Below the pieces are notes generated by a model. It did not search any database. It was not told where the DNA came from and worked only from the letters and a program-made list of their open reading frames with translations. A program made the position numbers and the translations under genes. Below, in pieces: positions 18,486 through 25,567 of a DNA stretch of 53,859 nt. Origin of the DNA: an uncultured Robiginitomaculum sp. (GTDB lineage: Bacteria; Pseudomonadota; Alphaproteobacteria; Caulobacterales; Maricaulaceae); NCBI GenBank assembly GCA_938010385.1, contig CALLVD010000019.1, positions 1 through 53,859 of the forward strand, written 5' to 3'. How positions within the stretch are numbered: position 1 is the first letter of the stretch; the number at the start of each line of letters is the position of its first letter.

Positions 18486-18533
18486 TCCTGAATACGCTTT
18501 GTTAAGCATATCCATTTACCACGTTATTCAGGA
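18486..18533 (+). promoter_or_regulatory. Long inverted repeat in the leader of lipoprotein paralog 2
   Basis: TCCTGAATA (18486-18494) and TATTCAGGA (18525-18533) pair perfectly over 9 bp with a 30-base loop. Seven T residues (18540-18546), six A residues and the ribosome site GGGAGG (18553-18558) follow. It could be a leader hairpin or an operator pair. Confidence 0.4.
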
Positions 18534-18563
18534 CGAAAGTTTTTTTAAAAAAGGGAGGCAGAT

Positions 18564-19856
18564 ATGCGCATCGCAATTTGCACATTATCAGCAGTATTAT
18601 TGTCAGGTTGCTCCTGGCTCGGTATGGGCTCCGGCTCATCAGCAAACGGATGCGCTGTCGGCCATAACCAATATGGCGGCGCTTGGAATCAAGGCGCAGG
18701 ATGCGATGCCGGTTACGGCGGAGCTTATGGCGGCGCAGGCGCTTACGGATCCGGACAGAACGGCTGGGGCTACGGTGCCGGCGGCGCAGGCGGATTTGGT
18801 CCGGGAGCGGGCGGTGCTTATGGCGCAGGTGCAGGCGGATTTGGTCCGGGTGCCGGCGGCGCTTATGGCGCAGGTGCAGGTGGATTTGGTCCGGGCGCCG
18901 GCGGTGCTTATGGCGCAGGTGGCGTTGGCGGGTTTGGACCCGGCGCAGCAGGCGGCATTTACGGCGCAGGTGCAGGCGGAGCCTTTGGCCAGGGCGCAGC
19001 AGGCGGCGTAACGACCCTTGGCGCCGGTGCGGGCTACGGCACGGCGCTTGGCGGTCAATATTCGCAATACGCGACCGGCGGACAAGTTGTCGGCGGTAAT
19101 GTACAACAAATTCAAGGCGCGCCGATTTATGTTCCGCGTCCTTATCCGGCTTACTATCAGGCACCGCGCCTTCGCCTTGGCGGCGCAGCCCTGCCTTTGG
19201 GCCTTGCGGGCTTTGCGGGCGTGAGCAGCTTTAACGACGGAAATGTTTTCGGCGGCGAAGCCGCGAAGCCGGCCGGTGCATCCGGGCGCTCTGTCTCTGC
19301 ATTGGACGCTGTCAGTTATGAAGACGCATTCGGTGAAGGCGACACATATGGCGCAGCGCTGGAATATGACCTTGATCGCAACAACACAGCGTTCCTGTCA
19401 GCCTCTCGCACAGAATATGACGGCCAAGTCGTGACAAACGGCACTATTACGCAAGATAATGGCGGCGGTTCTGTATTCACAGGTGACGGCTTGTACGAAT
19501 ATTCTGATTTAGAGCAGACAACAGTCGAAGCCGGTCTTCGCCACTATGTCGGTAATAATACAGGCATTCGCCCATATGTTTCCGGCTCAGCAGGCTTTAC
19601 CCACAATAATGACGTGACATTGACGACTTACACGGATGACACCAACATTGTGGCAGCGCCTGAGAAGCAAGAAGTCATTCGCGGAAGCTGGCAGCCGACA
19701 GCCGCCGGTATGGTCGGCGCGGAAATTGCGGCCGGACCAAACTTCGGTCTGGGCGTCGAAACCGGCCTGCGCTGGACAAATGAGCGCGCAACGAACACGA
19801 AATCTGACGACACATGGTCGGTTCCTGTTCGGGTTCGCGGACGGATTGCTTTCTAA
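18564..19856 (+). CDS. Lipoprotein with glycine-rich repeats and barrel-like domain, paralog 2
   Basis: The 430-residue product has lipobox LLSGC (C16) followed by SWLGMG. Residues about 60-165 are built from 15-residue Gly/Ala repeats of the type GGFGPGAGGAYGAGA. The C-terminal half has the family motifs GSWQPTAAG, VETGLRW and VPVRVRGRIAF with terminal Phe. GGGAGG stands six bases before the ATG. The Gly-rich part looks like an extensible linker or a surface stalk. A terminator follows, so it is probably transcribed alone from the TTAA-array promoter region. Confidence 0.85.
   Translation: MRIAICTLSAVLLSGCSWLGMGSGSSANGCAVGHNQYGGAWNQGAGCDAGYGGAYGGAGAYGSGQNGWGYGAGGAGGFGPGAGGAYGAGAGGFGPGAGGAYGAGAGGFGPGAGGAYGAGGVGGFGPGAAGGIYGAGAGGAFGQGAAGGVTTLGAGAGYGTALGGQYSQYATGGQVVGGNVQQIQGAPIYVPRPYPAYYQAPRLRLGGAALPLGLAGFAGVSSFNDGNVFGGEAAKPAGASGRSVSALDAVSYEDAFGEGDTYGAALEYDLDRNNTAFLSASRTEYDGQVVTNGTITQDNGGGSVFTGDGLYEYSDLEQTTVEAGLRHYVGNNTGIRPYVSGSAGFTHNNDVTLTTYTDDTNIVAAPEKQEVIRGSWQPTAAGMVGAEIAAGPNFGLGVETGLRWTNERATNTKSDDTWSVPVRVRGRIAF
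18789..18985 (+). repeat. 45-base tandem repeats inside lipoprotein paralog 2
   Basis: Copies starting GGCGGATTTGGTCCGGG or a close variant begin at 18789, 18834, 18879 and 18927 (steps 45, 45, 48), with a degenerate fifth unit. Each encodes a 15- or 16-residue Gly/Ala unit and keeps the reading frame, so copy-number change would alter only the linker length. Confidence 0.85.
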
Positions 19857-19880
19857 GCAAACCTTTACAGACTTTCAAAA

Positions 19881-19913
19881 GACCCGGCGCTTGAAAAAGC
19901 GACCGGGTTTTTT
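19881..19913 (+). terminator. Rho-independent terminator of lipoprotein paralog 2
   Basis: ACCCGG-c-GCTT and AAGC-ga-CCGGGT pair around GAAA and are followed by six T residues, 25 bases after the stop codon. Confidence 0.9.
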
Positions 19914-19959
19914 AATGGCAGCAGCTTGGCCCGGAAGTTGCAACCCATAATCCGGCGGG

Positions 19960-19974
19960 ATTGCACAGTGCAAT
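19960..19974 (+). promoter_or_regulatory. Operator-like palindrome before lipoprotein paralog 3
   Basis: ATTGCAC-A-GTGCAAT is a perfect 15-base palindrome, 26 bases upstream of the ATG at 20000. A related GTTGCAAC palindrome sits at 19937-19944. A repressor site is plausible; the regulator is unknown. Confidence 0.4.
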
Positions 19975-19999
19975 ATCCGAACAGATTATGGAGCGTATT

Positions 20000-21019
20000 A
20001 TGCGCATTTTACTTTGCGGCGTTGCCGCCGTGGCTTTATCGGGTTGTAGCTGGCTCGGTTATACGAATGACGGTTATACTCAGGGCACGTCTTATGGCGC
20101 TTATCAGGGCGCCGCGCCGGCGGGGCATTACGGGGGCGGTCATTATAACCCGCAAATTCAAACCGGTAATTACAGCGCGGATGTCTATGAAAAGTCCGGC
20201 TATCAATATCCGGTCGCGACAACATATCCGGTCGATTACGATCACGGCGGCCAATTAGTCGGTAATACGATGTACCCGGCCGCGACGCATTCTGTACCGG
20301 CGCAGCACAGTAAAACCTACCATACGCCGCATCGCGGCGGACATTATGGCAGCCACAGCGAAAACCGCTGGACTGTGAACGGCGCACTCGGCACGGAAAT
20401 TTCTACCGGCGGACAAATCTTCAGCGGCGAAAATGCGGCCGGATTTGCTTATAACAATCTGAGCATGGACGAAGTTTACAAGCCCGGCTTCCGCGCGGAA
20501 CTCGGCGCAGCGCGGTCCCTGAAGGGTAATCGCATGGTCACGATGACCGGTTTTTATTCCAAAGCCAAAGGTGAGGAAGTGGCCTTGCGCGAAACGGCGC
20601 AGAATACAGTGGTCGGTAAATTCTCTGACCATGAGAGCTACGGCGCAGAACTTGGCCTTCGCCAATATGTCAACATGCCGATTTCCAAAAAGTACAAGCC
20701 TTATGTCGAAGGCCGGGTCGGCGGCGCCTATATCGACGATATTGCGCTCAACGATGTTCGCTTGTCGACGTCCCCGGCAACAGCGAACCGCAACTTCAGC
20801 TTTATTGAAGGCGGCTGGGTTCCCACCGGCGCAGCCCTAATCGGTGTCGAGCGCCCGATCAGCTCTAACGCTATGCTGGGCCTTGAAACGGGCATTCGTT
20901 ATTCAGGCGGTTTGGACGATGATACCATCGCCCCCGCCAGCACGGCTCTAGCGGGTGCGGCGCAATATGAAGAGCGCTGGAGCGTTCCGGTCTCTCTGCG
21001 CGGCCGTTACCGCTTCTAG
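20000..21019 (+). CDS. Lipoprotein with barrel-like C-terminal domain, paralog 3
   Basis: ATG at 20000, preceded by GGAG at 19990, places the lipobox ALSGC (C16) in register with the other paralogs; an upstream in-frame ATG at 19961 would bury it. The 339-residue product has a Tyr/Gly/His-rich linker (residues 20-115) and a barrel-like domain from about 120 with LGLRQYVN, PYVEGRVGGAYIDDI, GGWVPTGA, LETGIRY and VPVSLRGRYRF at the end. It is closest to paralog 4 in the domain, which suggests these two arose by the most recent duplication. A terminator follows. Confidence 0.85.
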   Translation: MRILLCGVAAVALSGCSWLGYTNDGYTQGTSYGAYQGAAPAGHYGGGHYNPQIQTGNYSADVYEKSGYQYPVATTYPVDYDHGGQLVGNTMYPAATHSVPAQHSKTYHTPHRGGHYGSHSENRWTVNGALGTEISTGGQIFSGENAAGFAYNNLSMDEVYKPGFRAELGAARSLKGNRMVTMTGFYSKAKGEEVALRETAQNTVVGKFSDHESYGAELGLRQYVNMPISKKYKPYVEGRVGGAYIDDIALNDVRLSTSPATANRNFSFIEGGWVPTGAALIGVERPISSNAMLGLETGIRYSGGLDDDTIAPASTALAGAAQYEERWSVPVSLRGRYRF

Positions 21020-21044
21020 TCTTTATAAACAGACTGAACATTCC

Positions 21045-21079
21045 GCCCTTCCCGCGTGCTGCGGGGAGGGCTTAATTTT
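21045..21079 (+). terminator. Rho-independent terminator of lipoprotein paralog 3
   Basis: GCCCTTCCCGC and GCGGGGAGGGC form an 11-bp stem (one G-U pair) around GTGCT, followed by TTAATTTT, 26 bases after the stop. Confidence 0.85.
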
Positions 21080-21248
21080 ACCAAATCTTAGCCATGTCTC
21101 TTTGCGCAAGCTTAAACTCGTTCTGCTTTAATCGAAACAAATGCGGTCATGGGGGCTGCAGTGGGAATAGATTTTTAGGTGTTGAAATTCGCAGTCCGGG
21201 CGCAACCGCGCACCGGCCTTTGATTTGCAACGCTTGGTATGACGATAG

Positions 21249-21276
21249 GGTTTTGGACGAATGGTGTCCCAAAACC
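21249..21276 (+). promoter_or_regulatory. Leader hairpin before lipoprotein paralog 4
   Basis: GGTTTTGGAC (21249-21258) pairs with GTCCCAAAACC (21266-21276), with a single bulged base and a 7-base loop. It ends seven bases before the ribosome site GGAGG (21284-21288). Confidence 0.4.
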
Positions 21277-21293
21277 GTACAACGGAGGTCAAA

Positions 21294-22142
21294 ATGCGTT
21301 TTTCAACTTTAGCCGCAATGGGCGTATCGGCAGTAGCTTTATCAGGCTGTTCCTTCTTGGGAGGTTTGATGGGTCATAATGGCGGTCACTCTGATCGCAA
21401 CCAATCTTATGGCCAGTATAACTACAACAAAGTCCAAAATAATTGCTGCGTTAACGGAAACGCTCTGTCACGCTGGAATGTTGAAGGCGCGCTGGGCGGC
21501 GGCTTTTTGGTCGGCGGTGATGGCCTTACGGGATCAGAAACCAATATCCCGACAACGAATCTGCGTAATGTCGGTTCTGAAGATTTGTGGGATGACGGCT
21601 TGCGCGCAGAACTGGGCGGCTCTTACGCTTTGAACCCAAATCGCAAAATCACCGGTAATGTCTTTTATCAGGAAAATGAAAGCGCGGGCGTGCTTAACCT
21701 CGGTGATCTTGACGGTGACGCATTCCGCGGCTCAGTCTCTGACAGAGAAAGCTATGGCGTTGAGCTTGGCCTTCGCCAATATTTCACGCCGAAAGTTTAT
21801 GGCCGTAACATCCGCCTGCGTCCTTATGTTGAGGGTAAGCTGGGCGCCGCTAATCTTGACGACATCTCGCTGCAAAACGTAACGCGCGACGGTGCGGCTT
21901 TGGCTGACGTCGGTCTTTATGAAGGCGGCTGGGTTCCGACCGCTGCCGGCATGGTCGGTATTGAAACACCGATTGCCAAACGCATGACACTGGGCGTGGA
22001 AACAGGCTTGCGTTGGCAGGGTCAACTTAAGAGCGACGGACGCTCTATTGTTTCAGGCACAGGTAATGAGCTGGCCGGCATCAATAACGGCAGCGATACA
22101 TGGACAGTGCCGCTGCAAGTACGCGGTCGCTACCGTTTCTAA
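21294..22142 (+). CDS. Lipoprotein with barrel-like C-terminal domain, paralog 4
   Basis: ATG at 21294 lies five bases after GGAGG and gives 282 residues with lipobox ALSGC (C19) followed by SFLGG. The linker is short (residues 20-60, His/Asn/Gln-rich). The barrel-like domain shares LGLRQYF, PYVEGKLGAANLDDI, GGWVPTAAG, VETGLRW and VPLQVRGRYRF with paralog 3. It is the shortest member and shows the minimal form of the family. A series of hairpins and a terminator follow the stop. Confidence 0.85.
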   Translation: MRFSTLAAMGVSAVALSGCSFLGGLMGHNGGHSDRNQSYGQYNYNKVQNNCCVNGNALSRWNVEGALGGGFLVGGDGLTGSETNIPTTNLRNVGSEDLWDDGLRAELGGSYALNPNRKITGNVFYQENESAGVLNLGDLDGDAFRGSVSDRESYGVELGLRQYFTPKVYGRNIRLRPYVEGKLGAANLDDISLQNVTRDGAALADVGLYEGGWVPTAAGMVGIETPIAKRMTLGVETGLRWQGQLKSDGRSIVSGTGNELAGINNGSDTWTVPLQVRGRYRF

Positions 22143-22156
22143 AATCTTAATCATGC

Positions 22157-22263
22157 GCGCGGATTGAAAGACATCCGCGCCATATAAAATCAAGCAAATC
22201 GAAAGATTTGGGGCTTCAGGGGAAGCCAAAAGCCTGAGCCGCGAAAGCGCGCCGGGCTTTTTT
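22157..22263 (+). ncRNA. Candidate structured RNA or 3' UTR: four consecutive hairpins
   Basis: Four stems follow one another: GCGCGGAT/ATCCGCGC (22157-22180); CAAATC-GAAA-GATTTG with a GNRA tetraloop (22195-22210); GGCTTC/GAAGCC (22212-22227); then a terminator stem (22228-22263) with six T residues. It may be a small RNA processed from, or transcribed next to, the lipoprotein paralog 4 mRNA. No family is recognised. Confidence 0.4.
22228..22263 (+). terminator. Rho-independent terminator after lipoprotein paralog 4
   Basis: AAGCCTG and CGGGCTT pair (one G-U) and enclose an inner CGC-GAAA-GCG stem; six T residues follow at 22258-22263. Confidence 0.85.
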
Positions 22264-22358
22264 GTGTTTTGGCCGCGCCGTCTCATCGGGGTCGATTAAA
22301 TTGACAAGCTTGTCATGGCGTGAATAAACATTGTTATTACGTAGGATGGGGAGCGGTC

Positions 22359-23681
22359 ATGAAATCATTGAACAGAAGGCACATTATGGCGAGCGCATTG
22401 GCGGCAGCAGGCGCAGCTATAGCGTCCTGCAAGCCCGCTGCGCCGCAAAATGCCGCAAATTTTGTCAAACGGGACGGGCAGGCTTTTACCCTTGGCGGAA
22501 AGCCCTACCGATTTGTCGGCGCAAATATTTGGTATGGTGCTTATCTGGGCGCGGCAACAGCTTACGGGGACCGCGCGCGTTTGGGCCGCGAACTGGATAA
22601 GCTCAAAAGCCTTGGCGTGACCAATTTGCGCATACTCGCATCATCCGAAGAAGGCCCGCTCAAGGCCGGCATAAAGCCGGGCTTTCGAAACGATGATGTT
22701 TATAATGAAGATCTGTTTGCAGGGCTGGATTACTGCATGGCGGAACTGGCCAAGCGCGATATGAAGGCGGTCTTGTATCTGACGAATTTCTGGGAATGGT
22801 CAGGCGGGATGATGACCTATCTTTATTACAAGACGGGAGAATTCATCGATATGAATGATCCTGCCCATCCGTGGCCTGAATTCGCAGATGCCAATACGGA
22901 TTTCTACCGCTCTGAGCCCGCAATGATGATGTATCGTGACCATGTCAAAACATTGGTCGGGCGCACGAACAGCATTACCGGCCGCGCCTACAGCAATGAT
23001 CCCGCGATTATGGCTTGGCAGCTTTGTAACGAGCCGCGCCCCGGCGTAACGCCCGACATTATGGACCGCGCTTTGCCTGACTATTATGACTGGATTGATG
23101 AAACGGCGGCGCTTATCCGCGGCCTTGATCCCAATCACTTAATCTCACTGGGCCAGGAAGGGACGGCGGCAAGTAACGGACGCAGCGATGTCTTTATTCG
23201 CGCGCATAAAAATATTGACTATGTGACGGCACATATTTGGCCGCAAAATTGGGGCTGGGTAGACGGCAAAAATCTTGAAGGCACATGGGAAAGCGGTATG
23301 AAAAAAGTAGCCCGCTATATTGCAGAGCATGTTGATTTGGCCGAACAATTAAACAAGCCTTTAGTGTTCGAGGAGTTTGGCTTTCCGCGCGACAATGAAA
23401 TTTATACCCCTGCGACAGCCACCACATATCGAGAACAATTTTACGGCATGATTTATCAAGCCGTAGAAAAAAGCGTCATGACCGGCGGTCCTGTTGCCGG
23501 AAGTAATTTCTGGGCGTGGAATGGCGAGGCCCGCACGCCGCACGCTGATTTTCGGTTTAAACCGGGCGATCTGAATTATATGGGCGACCCGCCCCACGAA
23601 CCCCAAGGTTGGTACGGAATTTTTGACACGGACGCTGACATGCACGCCGTCATAAAAACCCACGCCGGGCGCATTGCTTAG
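22359..23681 (+). CDS. Glycoside hydrolase family 5 lipoprotein (beta-mannanase-like)
   Basis: ATG at 22359 gives 440 residues and follows GGGGAGCGGTC. The N-terminus has RR (residues 6-7), a hydrophobic stretch and a lipobox-like IASC with C24, so export may be by Tat followed by lipidation. The GH5 barrel has RFVGANIWYG, the acid/base Glu in QLCNEPRP (E225) and the nucleophile Glu in VFEEFG (E339). The pattern fits endo-beta-1,4-mannanases (GH5_7). The stop overlaps the convergent DUF885 stop by four bases (23678-23681). Confidence 0.88.
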   Translation: MKSLNRRHIMASALAAAGAAIASCKPAAPQNAANFVKRDGQAFTLGGKPYRFVGANIWYGAYLGAATAYGDRARLGRELDKLKSLGVTNLRILASSEEGPLKAGIKPGFRNDDVYNEDLFAGLDYCMAELAKRDMKAVLYLTNFWEWSGGMMTYLYYKTGEFIDMNDPAHPWPEFADANTDFYRSEPAMMMYRDHVKTLVGRTNSITGRAYSNDPAIMAWQLCNEPRPGVTPDIMDRALPDYYDWIDETAALIRGLDPNHLISLGQEGTAASNGRSDVFIRAHKNIDYVTAHIWPQNWGWVDGKNLEGTWESGMKKVARYIAEHVDLAEQLNKPLVFEEFGFPRDNEIYTPATATTYREQFYGMIYQAVEKSVMTGGPVAGSNFWAWNGEARTPHADFRFKPGDLNYMGDPPHEPQGWYGIFDTDADMHAVIKTHAGRIA

Positions 23682-25480
23682 CGGTTTTTGACGCTGTTAA
23701 TCCACTCATTAATCCGGATTTCCAAAATGCCCAGCGGCATCGCGCCGTTGACAAGGACAGCGTCGTGAAAATCGCGAATGTCGAACTTCGGACCGAGGGC
23801 TCTTTGCGCCCGCTCGCGTAACTCTACCAATTTCAGCTCGCCCATTTTATACGCCAGCGCCTGTCCCGGCCAGGCGATGTAGCGGTCGGTCTCTGTTCGG
23901 ATATTATGCGGGGCCAGCGCGCTGTTTTCATACAGGCAGGCCTCCGCCCGCTGCCGGGTCCAGCCCATATAGTGCATGCCGGTATCCATCACGAGACGGC
24001 AGGCGCGCCACATTTCATAAGTCAGGCGCCCGAACTGTTCATAAGGCGTTTGGTAAATGCCCATTTCCTCGCCGAGCTTTTCGGCGTAAAGCCCCCAGCC
24101 TTCGCCAAAGGCATGCGGGTAAAGATCGCGGCGAAATTTCGGCACGTTCTCCTGTTCGGCCGCAAGCGAGATTTGGTGGTGATGCCCCGGCACGCCTTCA
24201 TGAAGGGTCAGCGCCGGCAGATTATAGAGCGGGCGATTAGGCAGGTTATACGTATTGACGACGTAATTGCCGGCCTTTCCTTGCTTGGCATTGCCGCCAA
24301 AATAACGCCCGGTCGTGTAATTCTTTTCAAGCGATTCCGGCACCGGGATAACGCCGTAGGACAGGCGCGGCAGTGTGCGGAAATATTCCGGCATTTTCTC
24401 ATCGGCGCGCTTGGCAATATAGGCTGCTTCTTTGAGCAGGTCTTTGCGGGTGGCCGCGTAAAATTGAGGGTCCGTGCGCAGGAAGTTTAAAAACTCTTTG
24501 AACGTGCCGTCAAAATTGACCTCTTTGATAATGCCGTCCATGCGCGCGCGAATGCGCGCCACTTCGCGCTCACCGATGGCGTGGACCTCTTGCGGGGTTA
24601 TGTCCAAAGTTGTGAAATATTTTGTCAGCGCCTCATAATCGGTCTTGCCGCCGCTGAGCGTAGACAGCCCGATGCCCGGCCGCGCCTTTGGCAAATATTC
24701 TGTTTCTATGAAGTTTAGCAGATTGCGGTAGGCGGGCATGACCGCGCTCTCCATCATCGCCAGTCCCTTTTGTTGTATTTCTGCACGCAGCGGCTCAGGC
24801 AAATCCGCATTAACGTCCATAAACGGCGCGGCGAGCGGGTGATCCTCGGATGCAATCGCGGTCAGATCTTCAATCGCCTGTATGACGCCCGGCATAATCT
24901 CTGCCGGCGCGGTATAGCCGTCTTGAATGCCGCGCTTCATATTATCGATATGCTGCGCAAACCAGCGCGGCAGCTCTGACAGCCGGTCTGTGTAGGCGGC
25001 GTAATCGTCCGGCTTATCAAAGCGCGTCAGGCGCGCGACATATGACAGATTGCTGAAAAAACCGCTGTCATTGCGAAACGGAATGCGACCGTCATCAATG
25101 CCGCCAACCAGCGCGTCGCGGCTGAGCACATAGCCGAGCAAATCATAGTTCAGCTTATCTTCGCCGGTAAATCCGGCGCGGGGCAGGGCGTTATAACGGG
25201 CGGTAAACACGGCCCGCTCTTTGGCCTGTTGGCTCATTGCGGCAGGGGACAGATCGGGCAGGCGGCGGGCAGCTTGGGTGTCACCTTCCAGACCGGCGGC
25301 AATCGGATCGTGCGCCAGCGCCGCAGCTTCCATATCCTCAATCAGTTTATCAAGCGCGCGGGCATATTCGCTGCGCGCGGGCGCCGGGGATTGCGTATCG
25401 GCAAACACGCAAGGCGACGCGGCGCCTATGACTCCGGCAGTCATCACAGTCAGGCACAAATGTAAAAAGCGGCGCGTCAT
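23678..25480 (-). CDS. DUF885 family secreted protein (metallopeptidase-like)
   Basis: ATG at 25480 gives 600 residues with a signal peptide (RRFLHLCLTVMTAGVIGAASPCVFA); an in-frame start at 25549 would displace it. The C-terminal half has LTLHEGVPGHHHQ, the HExxxGHH zinc-type motif of DUF885, and GEGWGLYAEKLGEEMG with the third putative ligand. Sequence and length fit the family. These are thought to be periplasmic carboxypeptidase-like enzymes, but activity is rarely shown. The N-terminal 270 residues are helical. It stands downstream of the Kelch-glycosidase gene on the same strand, 87 bases apart. Confidence 0.9.
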   Translation of the reverse strand: MTRRFLHLCLTVMTAGVIGAASPCVFADTQSPAPARSEYARALDKLIEDMEAAALAHDPIAAGLEGDTQAARRLPDLSPAAMSQQAKERAVFTARYNALPRAGFTGEDKLNYDLLGYVLSRDALVGGIDDGRIPFRNDSGFFSNLSYVARLTRFDKPDDYAAYTDRLSELPRWFAQHIDNMKRGIQDGYTAPAEIMPGVIQAIEDLTAIASEDHPLAAPFMDVNADLPEPLRAEIQQKGLAMMESAVMPAYRNLLNFIETEYLPKARPGIGLSTLSGGKTDYEALTKYFTTLDITPQEVHAIGEREVARIRARMDGIIKEVNFDGTFKEFLNFLRTDPQFYAATRKDLLKEAAYIAKRADEKMPEYFRTLPRLSYGVIPVPESLEKNYTTGRYFGGNAKQGKAGNYVVNTYNLPNRPLYNLPALTLHEGVPGHHHQISLAAEQENVPKFRRDLYPHAFGEGWGLYAEKLGEEMGIYQTPYEQFGRLTYEMWRACRLVMDTGMHYMGWTRQRAEACLYENSALAPHNIRTETDRYIAWPGQALAYKMGELKLVELRERAQRALGPKFDIRDFHDAVLVNGAMPLGILEIRINEWINSVKNR

Positions 25481-25567
25481 AATATGTCCAAAGCTATCGG
25501 GGCGATTTTTCGCAACCCTACTGACTTCCGCGTATGAGGCAAGGCGCAATGGCGGTCAGCGCTGCGC

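Noticed and set aside
18540-18546. T7 run as a terminator in front of lipoprotein paralog 2
   Set aside because: It is six bases from the nearest stem and directly precedes the ribosome site, so a leader role is more likely.
18789-18985. Regular repeats considered as a CRISPR array
   Set aside because: Units are in frame, directly adjacent, without spacers, and encode a Gly/Ala linker.
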